Of a stretch of 64,000 nucleotides of DNA, positions 33,114 to 42,410 are shown piece after piece (positions within the stretch are counted from its first letter, which is position 1; the number at the start of each line of letters is the position of its first letter). Both the position numbers and the translations under genes were made by a program. This DNA comes from Salsuginibacillus kocurii DSM 18087 (GTDB taxonomy: Bacteria > Bacillota > Bacilli > Bacillales > Marinococcaceae), in assembly GCF_000377705.1 (NCBI RefSeq), contig NZ_KB898627.1:62001-126000 (forward strand), in the 5' to 3' direction. The notes under the pieces are model-generated. The model was not told where the DNA came from and did no database searches. It saw nothing but the letters and a program-made list of their open reading frames with translations.

Positions 33114-34721
33114 ATGATTAATTGTAATAACGTAGGATTACGTTACGGAGATAAAAAGCTGTTTGAAGAAGTCAATATCAAGTTTACTCCCGGGAACTGC
33201 TATGGGTTGATTGGAGCTAATGGGGCAGGCAAATCCACTTTTTTAAAGATTTTATCTGGTGAAATTGAAGCACAAACAGGTGATGTTCAGCTTGATAAAG
33301 GCCAGCGCATGGCTGTTCTCAAGCAGGATCATTTCGAATATGAAGAATATGAAGTGCTCGAAACTGTAATAATGGGCTATCAAAAGCTCTACGAAGTGAT
33401 GAAAGAAAAAGAAGCCATTTATATGAAAGAAGATTTTTCCGATGAGGATGGCATGCGCGCAGCCGAACTCGAAGGTGAATTCGCTGAAATGAATGGCTAT
33501 GAAGCAGAAACTGAGGCTGCAATGCTTTTAAATGGCTTAGGGATCAGCGACGATCTTCATCATAAGAAAATGGCCGAACTTGTCGGTGGAGAGAAAGTAA
33601 AAGTGCTTCTCGCCCAAGCTTTGTTTGGGAATCCTGACATTCTCCTTATGGACGAGCCGACTAACCACCTTGACCTTCAAGCAGTCAAATGGCTCGAAGA
33701 ATTCTTAATTAATTTTGAGAACACAGTCATTGTCGTCTCTCACGACCGTCACTTTTTAAACAAAGTATGTACTCATATTGCTGACATTGATTTTGGTAAA
33801 ATTGAATTGTATGTCGGTAACTACGACTTCTGGTATGAATCCAGCCAGTTGGCTCAAAAAATGGCAAAGGAACAAAACCGCAAGAAAGAAGAGCAAATAA
33901 AAGAGCTGAAAGAGTTTATTGCCCGATTTAGTGCGAATGCTTCCAAGTCAAAACAGGCAACTTCACGTAAAAAGACATTAGATAAGATTGAGCTGGATGA
34001 TATTAAACCATCCTCGCGCAAGTACCCTTATGTACACTTCAAGCCAGAACGTGAAATCGGCAATGACCTGCTTACGGTGGAAAACTTATCGAAATCCATT
34101 GATGGCGAAAAAGTATTGGACAATGTCAATTTCACCTTGCAGCCAAATGAAAAGATTGCGTTAGTAGGTAACCAGGAAGTTGCCAAAACCACTCTTCTTA
34201 AAATCCTTGCTGGTGAAATGGAGCCTGACACTGGCCACTACGTTTGGGGTAAAACGACGTCTCAGTCCTACTTCCCGAAAGACAATGCTGCCTACTTTGA
34301 AGGCTCAAAGCTCACGTTAATTGATTGGCTTCGTCAATATTCCCCTGAAGATCAAAGTGAAACCTTTATTCGCAGCTTTCTCGGACGCATGCTCTTTTCA
34401 GGTGAACAAGCCAAGAAAAAAGCTGACGTTTTATCCGGAGGAGAGAAAGTTCGCTGCATGCTTTCGAAGATGATGCTATCAGGTGCAAATGTTCTTTTAT
34501 TTGATGAGCCAACAAACCACCTGGACCTTGAAGCTATTCAAGCCTTGAACAATGCGCTTGTTGAGTTTAAAGGGACCGTGATCTTCTCCTCTCATGACTA
34601 TGAATTCATCCAAACTATTGCGGACCGAATCATTGAATTCACACCGACAGGCATGGTTGACAAGAAGTTAAGTTATGAAGAATATTTAGCAGAAGAACAT
34701 TTAATTAAAGATACGCCTTAA
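33114..34721 (+). CDS. ABC-F family ATPase, YkpA/YbiT type, 535 aa
   Basis: Two ATPase domains joined by a charged linker (KEQNRKKEEQIKELKEFI). Domain 1: GANGAGKST, signature ELVGGEKVKV, DEPTNHLDL. Domain 2: GNQEVAKTT, VLSGGEKVRC, DEPTNHLDLEAI. The Arm and linker lengths fit the YkpA/YbiT group of ribosome-associated ABC-F factors. The first signature reads LVGGE rather than LSGGE, and the second Walker A has Ala in place of the Gly before the Lys, as in YkpA. It is 54 bp after recQ and ends in a strong terminator. Confidence 0.92.
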   Translation: MINCNNVGLRYGDKKLFEEVNIKFTPGNCYGLIGANGAGKSTFLKILSGEIEAQTGDVQLDKGQRMAVLKQDHFEYEEYEVLETVIMGYQKLYEVMKEKEAIYMKEDFSDEDGMRAAELEGEFAEMNGYEAETEAAMLLNGLGISDDLHHKKMAELVGGEKVKVLLAQALFGNPDILLMDEPTNHLDLQAVKWLEEFLINFENTVIVVSHDRHFLNKVCTHIADIDFGKIELYVGNYDFWYESSQLAQKMAKEQNRKKEEQIKELKEFIARFSANASKSKQATSRKKTLDKIELDDIKPSSRKYPYVHFKPEREIGNDLLTVENLSKSIDGEKVLDNVNFTLQPNEKIALVGNQEVAKTTLLKILAGEMEPDTGHYVWGKTTSQSYFPKDNAAYFEGSKLTLIDWLRQYSPEDQSETFIRSFLGRMLFSGEQAKKKADVLSGGEKVRCMLSKMMLSGANVLLFDEPTNHLDLEAIQALNNALVEFKGTVIFSSHDYEFIQTIADRIIEFTPTGMVDKKLSYEEYLAEEHLIKDTP

Positions 34722-34762
34722 TGAAAAAGAGGGAGCGTCTCCTGGACACTCCCTCTTTTTCA
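34722..34762. terminator. bidirectional terminator after the ABC-F gene
   Basis: A long stem AAAAAGAGGGAG...CTCCCTCTTTTT with an inner GTC/GAC pairing lies between the convergent stops of the ABC-F gene and the 126-aa gene. Confidence 0.88.
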
Positions 34763-34770
34763 TGTATTTG

Positions 34771-35151
34771 TTACTGTTTTCGTTCGAAGGAACGATCCAG
34801 CGCCCCGTACACTTGAGCGATCCATTGCCTATTTTTCCCTAAATCCCCTTTGCGATTACGAACAGTAGAAACTACATCAACTGCTACTTCCCGGAACTCC
34901 ATGGTGACTACCGTAATCACCATATCATATCTTCGGCTTCTTTCTTGAATGTCTATAACCATCTCGCCTCGTTCCTGGTCTACACTTACAACTTCTCCCG
35001 GAATATTCTTTTTCACTACCGTCTCAAGCGATTGTAATACATCTTTTTGTGAAGCACGGTAATATCTGGTTTGCAATTCTTCGATTGAAGTATGATCACG
35101 TGTTTCCTCTCCATCTTTCCAAAATCGAGTGAGCTTGTACCCCATTTCCAT
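34771..35151 (-). CDS. conserved cytosolic protein of unknown function, 126 aa
   Basis: A soluble, basic protein. The middle reads GEVVSVDQERGEMVIDIQ and the conserved-looking C-terminal half MEFREVAVDVVSTVRNRKGD continues LGKNRQWIAQVYGALD. I recall similar small Bacillus cytosolic proteins but cannot name the family. AAAGGAG lies 10 bases before the first ATG. It is monocistronic and convergent with the ABC-F gene. Confidence 0.65.
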   Translation of the reverse strand: MEMGYKLTRFWKDGEETRDHTSIEELQTRYYRASQKDVLQSLETVVKKNIPGEVVSVDQERGEMVIDIQERSRRYDMVITVVTMEFREVAVDVVSTVRNRKGDLGKNRQWIAQVYGALDRSFERKQ

Positions 35152-35440
35152 GAGTGCGTATCTCCTTTGTCTAATCCTCAGTTTTATTATCTCGATCGTA
35201 TAATCAAGTTGTTTACTTATTCAAACGTTCATTCCCGATTACTTCAGCTGTTATTCACCTGTGACAACTTTAAGATTTAATAATATTAATTATACCAAAA
35301 CTACTCCATTCAATCTAAAGGATTAGTACTTTCCGACGGAGTTCGGCAGAATTTGTAAAGAGATTGTTATCTGCTTGTTACCCTCCCCCAAGCTTAATTG
35401 CGATATGATAGAGCTAGGTAATATGAGGAGGTGCTCCCTT

Positions 35441-36283
35441 TTGATTTATAAAACGTTAGTCTTTAGTATTATGTCACTTGGCCTTGTAGCTTGTGCCTCA
35501 ACGAGTGAGACAAACGATGATACCGAACAGGATGAAATTTCTCAATCCGAACAACAAATCTCTAATGAAATAGACAATGAATCAAATGAAAACCAAGACA
35601 CAGACTCCACCTCTTCTGATAATCCGTACGATGAGTCGCCAAACAGAGAGGATACTCAAGAAGACGAAACTGAATCAGATCCTCCGTCCAGTAATGAGGA
35701 GAGCGATAGTACCTCACCTCCAGAAGAAGAACTAGAAGAAACTGAGACAGGCCCTGATTTAAGCGACCTTGATGTCACAGGTGAAGATTTACAAGCGGAC
35801 CACAATCAGGAGCAAGAAGTAGCAGATGAGGAAGAAGAAACGAATTCTTCTCCAGAAGAATCTTCAAAAACAGTAATTGAAGAAGAGGACGAAGTCGACG
35901 AAGAGGATTCTGAAGAAAATGAAGACGAAGGCTCCGAATCCGAAGATAAAGATGAAGACTCATCCAAGGAAGATGAGCAAAATGAAGAAGAAAGTAATCA
36001 AGAAGAGGAAGACATAACTGAGGAAGATGAGAATGAAGAAGAACTAGAAGAAGGATCAGAGGAAGAATCAGAAGAACAAAATTCTGAATTTGTAAATGAA
36101 GAGGAGGAAGAACAAGAATCCTCTGATTCTAATGAAGTCTACCCCGAACATTTGAAAAAAGAAGAAGAAGACGAGGAAGAAGTAGAAGAAGAATCAACTG
36201 AGAATGAAGGGGAAGATGAGGACGAGGAAGACGAAGGCGAAGAAGAAGCCTCTGATAAAGAAAATGAAGAAGAAGACGAATAA
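35441..36283 (+). CDS. hyperacidic lipoprotein, 280 aa
   Basis: The TTG start is set by AGGAGG nine bases upstream, giving the short lipoprotein signal MIYKTLVFSIMSLGLVAC with Cys18 as the lipidated residue. The rest, about 260 residues, is an almost unbroken low-complexity chain of Glu, Asp, Ser, Asn and Gln with no predicted globular domain, apart from a short SDLDVTGEDLQADHN stretch and a VYPEHLKKE motif near residue 220. It should be surface-anchored, extended and strongly negative. Function unknown. Confidence 0.7.
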   Translation: MIYKTLVFSIMSLGLVACASTSETNDDTEQDEISQSEQQISNEIDNESNENQDTDSTSSDNPYDESPNREDTQEDETESDPPSSNEESDSTSPPEEELEETETGPDLSDLDVTGEDLQADHNQEQEVADEEEETNSSPEESSKTVIEEEDEVDEEDSEENEDEGSESEDKDEDSSKEDEQNEEESNQEEEDITEEDENEEELEEGSEEESEEQNSEFVNEEEEEQESSDSNEVYPEHLKKEEEDEEEVEEESTENEGEDEDEEDEGEEEASDKENEEEDE

Positions 36284-36288
36284 TATAG

Positions 36289-36330
36289 AAAAAGGCTTTC
36301 CACCTATAACAGCGGAAAAGCCTTTTTCTT
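36289..36330. terminator. terminator after the hyperacidic lipoprotein gene
   Basis: AAAAAGGCTTTCC pairs with GGAAAAGCCTTTTT with a bulge around a 12-base loop; T-rich on both sides. It lies between the lipoprotein gene and the convergent glycerate kinase gene. Confidence 0.8.
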
Positions 36331-36368
36331 TTATCCCTGAAGATCTCACAATTGGGCCTACCTTCATG

Positions 36369-37511
36369 CTAGTTCATTCCAAGTTGAAATTGGAGAAGCC
36401 TCCTTAGATTGGCGCTTTTTTGAACGAGTAAAGAAGTGCTTTCAGCAATGGCATCCTCTAAAGACATTGGGCGATTTAACATGCTAAAGGCAGCATCAAT
36501 CCCGGTTTCTTCTAACTGCAAGTAGTCCACTTCAACCGTTCCTGCAATAGCAAATACAGGGAGATCATATTTTTTTGCTAACTTCCCCACTCCTGCCGGT
36601 GTTTTGCCATGCATCGTTTGGCCGTCCATTCTTCCTTCTCCCGTAATGACTAAATCTGCCCTTTTTATGAAGGATTCAAGGCCAGTAATCTTAATAACTA
36701 GGTCAATTCCAGGTTTTAATTCCGCTTTTGCGAAAGCTAATAATCCTGCTCCCAACCCTCCAGCCGCCCCTGCACCAGCTGTGTTCTCAACATTGAGTCC
36801 GAGGTCTCGCACCATTACAGTTGCGTACTTCTCCATTGCCTGGTCCAATTCTTTCACCATTTCCTCGGAGGCGCCTTTTTGTGGGCCAAAAACAAAGGAG
36901 GCCCCTTCTTCACCTGTTAAAGGGTTGTCTACATCACAAGCTACTTCTAAACGAGTAGATTGTAAGCGCTCATCCATATTGGAGATATCAATATTCGCCA
37001 CTTGTTGGAGCCCTTGGCCTCCATATTCTACTTCTTCACCGTGTTCGTCTTTTATACTAGCGCCCAGGGCTTGAGCCATACCAATCCCTCCATCATTGGT
37101 AGCGCTCCCGCCAATACCTAATATAATGTGGCGGGCACCTTGATCAAGCGCAGCTTGAATTAACTGTCCGGTGCCATAAGTAGTGGTTCGCATCGGATCC
37201 CGTTCAGTAGGAGGGACTAATTCTAATCCAGAAGCTGATGCCATTTCAATAAATGCTGTATCACCATCTCCTGAAACGCCGTATTCAGCTGTGATCAGAC
37301 TTCCAAGCGGACCAATAACCTGCTCACTTTTTAGCTCTCCGTTTGTTGCATCAATGAGAGATTGGACAGTTCCTTCACCGCCATCAGCCATCGGAACCAT
37401 ATGGAGCTGATCCTCATCGCTAACTAATTGAATCCCTCGAGCGATCGCACTGGCTGCCTCAGCGGCCGTTAAGCTTTCTTTAAAAGAATCTGGAGCAATA
37501 ACAATATTCAT
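36369..37511 (-). CDS. glxK: glycerate kinase (GarK/GlxK family), 380 aa
   Basis: Phosphorylates D-glycerate, feeding glycolate/glyoxylate-derived carbon into glycolysis. The family motifs are present: IAPDSFKESLTAAEAASAIARG at the N-terminus (nucleotide side), VPMADGGEGTVQSLI, IGGSATNDGGIGMAQALGA, AGAAGGLGAG, and DLVITGEGRMDGQT. The length is normal for the family. It is monocistronic, and no glyoxylate operon genes are adjacent. Confidence 0.93.
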   Translation of the reverse strand: MNIVIAPDSFKESLTAAEAASAIARGIQLVSDEDQLHMVPMADGGEGTVQSLIDATNGELKSEQVIGPLGSLITAEYGVSGDGDTAFIEMASASGLELVPPTERDPMRTTTYGTGQLIQAALDQGARHIILGIGGSATNDGGIGMAQALGASIKDEHGEEVEYGGQGLQQVANIDISNMDERLQSTRLEVACDVDNPLTGEEGASFVFGPQKGASEEMVKELDQAMEKYATVMVRDLGLNVENTAGAGAAGGLGAGLLAFAKAELKPGIDLVIKITGLESFIKRADLVITGEGRMDGQTMHGKTPAGVGKLAKKYDLPVFAIAGTVEVDYLQLEETGIDAAFSMLNRPMSLEDAIAESTSLLVQKSANLRRLLQFQLGMN

Positions 37512-37793
37512 AACATTTTCACTTCCTTAAGTTAAGCGTTTGCATTTTAGGAGTTATGTAAGAAAACATTCTGTACAATGGGGGACGTCCCACAAGTCAG
37601 TTCTCGGCCAAAGCATCTGGAATATACTCCTCTCTCGAGCGAAGGTTCAGCCTCTTTTAGAGCCACAACCGGCTCGTTGAGAGGCTTCACTCTGTTATTT
37701 GAGCCGAGGAAGTCTCACATATTCTGCTGGCTGCCTTTCATACCTTAAACTACTTGCAAGGACGCCCCATCTTTTCTACCGCCTTCTTCTATC
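37512..37793. other. gene-free stretch with an internal inverted repeat
   Basis: No ORF with a ribosome-binding site is seen. It contains the inverted pair AGCCTCT (about 37650) and AGAGGCT (about 37680) and a GGGACGTCCC palindrome near 37582-37591. These are possible remnants of dispersed repeats; no terminator with a T-tract is obvious for the 67-aa gene. Confidence 0.4.
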
Positions 37794-37997
37794 TTAAGAC
37801 GGTTCTTTAAATGTGTCTATATGTTCTAGGTGTAAATTTGAACAATTTGCTATGGATTGACTCAATTGCCCAAGATCGTTACCACTTTGGTCCAGTGCTA
37901 CATAAACATACGATTGAAGGATCGTACAATATTCTCCATCAGCATCCAGACCTTCAAACTGTAACTTCAGCTTTCCATTTAAAGGGGGTCTGCTCAT
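37794..37997 (-). CDS. small hypothetical protein downstream of the ComK-like gene, 67 aa
   Basis: The ATG has an excellent AAAGGAGG site seven bases upstream, which argues for translation. It starts MSRPPLNGKLKLQFEGLD and ends EHIDTFKEPS, is soluble and mildly acidic, and may form beta strands in its first half. No family is recognised. It lies 42 bp after the ComK-like stop with no terminator between, so the two are probably co-transcribed. Confidence 0.65.
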   Translation of the reverse strand: MSRPPLNGKLKLQFEGLDADGEYCTILQSYVYVALDQSGNDLGQLSQSIANCSNLHLEHIDTFKEPS

Positions 37998-38039
37998 TAT
38001 GAAACCTCCTTTCCTTGCTTATATTTCATTAAGCTGTGC

Positions 38040-38573
38040 TTAAATCAGGCTCATGTCCCCTTTAAAAAAGTTCCAGCGTTTGTCGGTCTGATCTAAATTA
38101 TGGATCTCACGATAGCCATGCTGGACAAAACGAGCATTTTTCAATTGTTCAAAGCAAAAGTTTCTAGAATGATACACAGTCACGTCATGGGTAGTTGTGA
38201 CAATTTCACTAACGTAATTTTGAATTTTCCGAAAACCCGCTACATTATGTGCTACGACCCAGCCCGTTCTTGCTTGACTGCCTACCTTCTCTCTTGAATG
38301 GTACGGGATTAACGTCAACGAACCAGTTAAAGGGACTGGAAGCAACTGTTTTTTACCTAAAAGAAATTGCCCATAGCGCTTTCGATTTGATGCCAGGTTT
38401 GTACCAAAATAATCTAGAATTTTATCAAGCAGCTGATCAGCAGTAAGCGGCCAGATCTCTAGTTGCTCCCCTTTTAAACATACTCCCGCCCCGTCACCTA
38501 CCCCAGGTTCAATGGCAGGATAAAATGCTTCACCTTCCTCTAAAAATTGTTCTACTCTACACGACATATTCAT
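38040..38573 (-). CDS. ComK-like competence transcription factor, 177 aa
   Basis: Aligns along its length with ComK, the master regulator of competence genes: ILDYFGTNLASNRKRYGQFL corresponds to ComK's FFGSSYAGRK region, GKKQLLPVPLTGSLTLIPYHS to its PPI...LFPT region, RTGWVVAHNVAGF to CGWISHVHVKEF, and YHSRNFCFEQLKNARF to YNSFENQVYRTAW. The Cys of CGW is Thr here. An AGAGAG site precedes the ATG at 38573. I could not find clear ComK boxes (AAAA-N5-TTTT) upstream, so autoregulation is not shown. Confidence 0.75.
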   Translation of the reverse strand: MNMSCRVEQFLEEGEAFYPAIEPGVGDGAGVCLKGEQLEIWPLTADQLLDKILDYFGTNLASNRKRYGQFLLGKKQLLPVPLTGSLTLIPYHSREKVGSQARTGWVVAHNVAGFRKIQNYVSEIVTTTHDVTVYHSRNFCFEQLKNARFVQHGYREIHNLDQTDKRWNFFKGDMSLI

Positions 38574-38825
38574 AACCGTTCTCTCCATTCTTTAAAGAGT
38601 TTATACGCAATTCCTCCTTTATCCTACTTGCTGTTTTCACTTTTTACGAGTTTTCTATGAGAGCGAAAAGCTGCCATTTTCACTTCATAATGTGCTCTAC
38701 TGACAAAAAGTGAATAGATTTTAGTTCTATCAGCGCCATAGACTAAAATCACATTAATTATAGCACAAAGAATTACAAATTATAAAAATATTTTGTAATT
38801 TTTTGAAAAAATATAGGTCAAATGA

Positions 38826-38858
38826 TCAAAAACAAAAGCTGCCCTTTTCGGACAGCTT
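38826..38858 (-). terminator. terminator after ilvD
   Basis: The stem AAGCTGTCC/GGGCAGCTT has a five-base loop and is followed on the minus strand by TTGTTTTTG. It lies 24 bp beyond the ilvD stop. Confidence 0.8.
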
Positions 38859-38881
38859 CTTACAACGTTACATAAGTGTAA

Positions 38882-40570
38882 TTACAATTCGTAATCAGTG
38901 ACTGCGCCACGTGCACTAGAAGATACAAGCTTCGCATATTTTGCTAGCGCACCATTTTTCTTAGCTGCTGTAGGCTGCCAAGCTTGTCGGCGTTTCTCAA
39001 GCTCTTGCTCGGAAACTTTCATATTGATTTCTTGTGTGTCTCCATCAATTTCAACCGTGTCTCCGTCCTTCAATAGGCCAATGTTCCCGCCTGCTTGTGC
39101 TTCAGGAGCCACGTGACCGATGACAAAACCGTGAGAGCCTCCCGAAAAACGACCATCTGTGAGAAGAGCTACTTTTCCACCTAATCCACGGCCAACAATC
39201 ATTGAAGTAGGAGAAAGCATTTCCGGCATGCCAGGACCACCTTTTGGCCCTACATTCCGAATGACGAGAACATCACCTTCTTTAATTTCGCCATCCATAA
39301 TAGCTGTGGTGGCTGTGTCCTCACTGTCAAATACTTTAGCTGTTCCTTCAAAACGGCTCACTTTCTGTCCAGAAAGCTTAGCAACTGCACCTTCAGGGGC
39401 CAGATTTCCTCGTAAAACAACGAGCGGTCCGGTAGGTTTAATTGCTTCAGAAAGTGGATAAATGACATCTTGGTCTTTCTTCAATTCCGGCACTTCGGCA
39501 AGGTTTTCAGCCAATGTTTTGCCGGTGACTGTTAAACAATCACCATGAAGCAGACCTTCAGCGTGGAGCATTTTCATAACGCCCGGCACACCGCCGACCT
39601 CAAACAGATCATCAAACACGTATTTACCGCTAGGTTTCAAATTCGCAATGTGTGGGACACGCTCTCGAATCCGCTCAAAGTCTTCATAAGAAAGGTCAAC
39701 CTCTGCTGAATGAGCAATCGCAAGTAAATGTAAAAACGCATTGGTTGAACCGCCAAGAGCCATGACGACAGTAATTGCATTTTCAAAGGCTTCTTTTGTC
39801 ATAATGTCCCGCGGATAAATATCTTGTTTCAATAATTCAATCACAAGTTCTCCGGCCTGGCGACATTCACTTTCTTTGTATTTATCTACTGCCGGTGTCG
39901 ATGAGGAGCCAGGAATGCTCATGCCTAAAGCTTCCACAGCGGCTGACATCGTATTGGCTGTATACATGCCTCCACAAGCTCCTGCTCCAGGACAGGCCTG
40001 GCATTCAACAGCATGGAGTTCTTCATCATCAATGATGCCTTGATGATACTTTCCTACCGCTTCAAATGAAGAAACGATATCGATATCTTTGCCGTCCAAA
40101 TTTCCCGGTTTAATCGTCCCACCATATACATAAACTGACGGCAAATTGAGACGGCCAATAGCCATCAAACAGCCTGGTGTCGTTTTATCGCACCCGCCGA
40201 TAGCCACAACTCCGTCTAACGCTTCAGCTCCAGTCACCGTTTCGATTGAATCAGCAATCACTTCCCGGCTGGGCAGTGAATATTGCATCCCATCATGACC
40301 CATGGAAATACCATCCGAGACAGTAATCGTATTAAAGATCATCGGTGCGCCTCCGCCATCTCTGGCTCCGGCTTTTGCTTCCTTGGCAAGCTCGTCAATA
40401 TGTACGTTACACGGAGTTACTTCACTCCACGTGCTCGCCACACCTACCATCGGTTTTTTAAAATCTTCATCTGTGAAGCCGACTGCCCGAAGCATAGAAC
40501 GGTTAGGCACCCGATTTACCCCTTCACTGATCACTTTACTTCGTATCCGCAAATCCTTCTCATTACTCAC
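38882..40570 (-). CDS. ilvD: dihydroxy-acid dehydratase IlvD, 562 aa
   Basis: Third enzyme of valine and isoleucine synthesis, converting dihydroxy acids to 2-oxo acids. Iron-sulfur ligands are visible in the [13 protein letters not shown] and [17 protein letters not shown] motifs; [13 protein letters not shown] and [15 protein letters not shown] are also diagnostic. A GTG start at 40570 gives [15 protein letters not shown], the family N-terminus, with an AGAGAGGTG site; the in-frame basic extension upstream is rejected. No other ilv genes are adjacent. Confidence 0.95.
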   Translation of the reverse strand: MSNEKDLRIRSKVISEGVNRVPNRSMLRAVGFTDEDFKKPMVGVASTWSEVTPCNVHIDELAKEAKAGARDGGGAPMIFNTITVSDGISMGHDGMQYSLPSREVIADSIETVTGAEALDGVVAIGGCDKTTPGCLMAIGRLNLPSVYVYGGTIKPGNLDGKDIDIVSSFEAVGKYHQGIIDDEELHAVECQACPGAGACGGMYTANTMSAAVEALGMSIPGSSSTPAVDKYKESECRQAGELVIELLKQDIYPRDIMTKEAFENAITVVMALGGSTNAFLHLLAIAHSAEVDLSYEDFERIRERVPHIANLKPSGKYVFDDLFEVGGVPGVMKMLHAEGLLHGDCLTVTGKTLAENLAEVPELKKDQDVIYPLSEAIKPTGPLVVLRGNLAPEGAVAKLSGQKVSRFEGTAKVFDSEDTATTAIMDGEIKEGDVLVIRNVGPKGGPGMPEMLSPTSMIVGRGLGGKVALLTDGRFSGGSHGFVIGHVAPEAQAGGNIGLLKDGDTVEIDGDTQEINMKVSEQELEKRRQAWQPTAAKKNGALAKYAKLVSSSARGAVTDYEL

Positions 40571-41188
40571 ACGCTTGCACCTCTCTCTTTTCCTCTTTCT
40601 TACTCTTTTCTTAACTAATTGCTTATTCATTAGGCTCTGTTAATCGTGGTTGATATTCGCTTCAGGCTGCTCACTTTTTCTACAGGCACAAGGGCGACAT
40701 CAGCTTCACTTCCTTTGTTTCCGCGGTCAGCTTTGCTGGTCCAGGCCAAAAGTCACCCCGGCGATACATCTTTGTGGAGTCTTATTTACCCGCTTGCCAC
40801 AGGCATCTTACCCTTTACGATTCCATCAACTCTGTCCTTTATTAGAGCCATTCGTTAAATGAGTAAAGCATGAGTGAAAACTACTCTTTAACCATACGCC
40901 ATCTTAAATTTTCAGTCAATTGAAAGTAGACGATTTCTTCTGGAAATTACATGTGAATGATTAGATTTTGGATGGTTTCACTTCATGGTTTCCTAAGAAG
41001 AAAGAGGCAGCCACCTCATTTGCTGCTGCCGTGTCTTCTTTGCCACGGGCAACGTTTCATCCTCCTCGGGAAATCCTGTCCTGCAGTGTTTCAGCTCTTG
41101 CCCTTTTCCCACCGGATGATCCGCGATTCGTTTCTTCTCGGGTTTCTAACAAAAACAACAGAGAATACGAAAACACCGAAACAAAGAA
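40571..41188. other. gene-poor stretch between ilvD and dcd, with degenerate repeats
   Basis: No supported gene. 40985-41110, read in complement, is a copy of repeat family 3. 40650-40760, in complement, shares CTTGTGCCTGTAG-like words with 10390-10410. No conserved leader structure such as a T-box was recognised upstream of ilvD. Confidence 0.45.
40985..41110 (-). repeat. degenerate dispersed repeat, family 3, second copy
   Basis: On the minus strand the words CTGCAGGACAGGATTTCCC, GAGGAGGATGAAACGTTGCC and GACACGGCAGCAGCAAATG follow the same order as at 10270-10360. Confidence 0.5.
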
Positions 41189-41222
41189 ACGGCAGCTCAA
41201 GAAAACGTACCTTGAGCTGCCG
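41189..41222 (-). terminator. terminator after dcd
   Basis: The 12-bp stem CGGCAGCTCAAG/CTTGAGCTGCCG has a nine-base loop, then TTTCTTTG on the minus strand, 10 bp beyond the dcd stop. Confidence 0.88.
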
Positions 41223-41231
41223 ACTGTGATC

Positions 41232-41768
41232 TTATTGGCTTTCATCATCCGCAAACGCTCTGCTACCTACTGCCTTACGCTGGCCTTGATACTTGCCACG
41301 ATAAGGATTAGTCGCTTTTTGGTCCATTTGCGCAAATACGAGCTGACAAATACGACGGCCGGCTGTCAGCCGGATCGGGAGGCGGTTGGCATTGTAAAGT
41401 TCAAGTGTAATCTCTCCTTCAAATCCAGCGTCAACCCAGCCGGCGTTTTGAATAAAGAGCCCCATACGTCCAATGGAACTACGGCCTTCCACAAAAGCAG
41501 TGAGCTGGTCGGGGAGGCGAATATATTCCTTGGTAGTAGCAAGCAGAAAGGAATGTGGTGGAATGATCACTTCGTCATTTTCAAATTCTACGTAACTTGC
41601 CGCATCATCTAGAGTCAGCGATTCCGTTTGATTTTCGTCAATTTTTAAAAAGTGGGTACCGAGGCGCAAATCAATTGAAGCCGGCTGTAATTGTTCTTCG
41701 GTAAGCGGGGTGACTTCAAGTTCGCCCGAATCTAGCATTGTTCGTATTGTTTTATCGGAAAGTATCAC
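41232..41768 (-). CDS. dcd: dCTP deaminase, 178 aa
   Basis: Converts dCTP to dUTP for thymidylate synthesis. It has the trimeric dUTPase-fold motifs PASIDLRLGTHFLK, EGRSSIGRMGLFIQNAGWVDAGFEG and LELYNANRLPIRLTAGRRICQLVF; the catalytic Glu lies in GFEGEITLELYN. It ends with the usual YRGKYQGQRK. Normal length. It is monocistronic, in a gene-poor region. Confidence 0.93.
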   Translation of the reverse strand: MILSDKTIRTMLDSGELEVTPLTEEQLQPASIDLRLGTHFLKIDENQTESLTLDDAASYVEFENDEVIIPPHSFLLATTKEYIRLPDQLTAFVEGRSSIGRMGLFIQNAGWVDAGFEGEITLELYNANRLPIRLTAGRRICQLVFAQMDQKATNPYRGKYQGQRKAVGSRAFADDESQ

Positions 41769-41913
41769 CAGAGATCCTCCTCATTATCAGGTCAGTTTAT
41801 GTAAGAGTTACTCTTCTATTAAAACATGAGAAGAAGGTTGTGGGTAGCCCAAAAACTATACAGCTAGTCCTTTTTCATCGGCCTGTGCCACTTAAAAGTC
41901 GGAACCACCCTTT

Positions 41914-42249
41914 TTATTCATCATCTTCCACGCTCACCAAATACAGCCTTTCTGAAAAACCGCCTCTTTGCTCTTCTTTTTCTTTTCGAACATGTTCAAG
42001 TTCAGCAGGTGTAGCCCCGTGTTCTTCTGCGAGCGCATAAATAAGCTCCAACAAATCAGCCAATTCTTCAATCGCTACTTCATTTGATTCCTTGCTGGCT
42101 TCACGGTACTCTTCAGCTTCTTCCAACAGCTTTTTTTGAGCTTCTTTCATATATGACATGCGGTCAAGAACTTGCAATTCATAATCTTTCCCAGAAGCTC
42201 CAATAACCTCTGGAATCTTATCACGAACGAGCTTATTGTAGATCGGCAT
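41914..42249 (-). CDS. MazG-like/phosphoribosyl-ATP-pyrophosphohydrolase-type NTP pyrophosphatase, 111 aa
   Basis: All-alpha NTP pyrophosphohydrolase. It begins with MPIYNKLVRDKIPEVI, the hallmark of a MazG-related house-cleaning family in Bacillus, and has LLEEAEEYREA (ExxE) followed by EELADLLELIYA (ExxD), the metal-binding helices. It would hydrolyse noncanonical or excess nucleotides. It is a short single-domain protein, probably monocistronic. Confidence 0.85.
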   Translation of the reverse strand: MPIYNKLVRDKIPEVIGASGKDYELQVLDRMSYMKEAQKKLLEEAEEYREASKESNEVAIEELADLLELIYALAEEHGATPAELEHVRKEKEEQRGGFSERLYLVSVEDDE

Positions 42250-42410
42250 ACCTTCACCTCTTTCTTTTACCCCGGCCCAACTGATGATAAGTTTAGGCCT
42301 TCTTAGGTTCCTGTGTAGTATGTTGCCCTTCTAATTAAGAACCTTATTCTCCGTCACAGTAAATGTCTTTCAGTCTGATTCGACAGGAGCTTTTTAATTT
42401 CCTTCTTTGC

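Noticed and set aside
38777-38815. AT-rich stretch considered as ComK boxes upstream of the ComK-like gene
   Set aside because: No proper AAAA-N5-TTTT pair at the needed spacing; simple AT-richness explains it.
40571-40640. T-box or other amino acid leader before ilvD
   Set aside because: No T-box sequence, specifier hairpin or leader terminator was recognised.
40968-41612. A 214-codon plus-strand ORF
   Set aside because: Its second half is the antisense of dcd and its first half is a degenerate repeat; composition is not protein-like.
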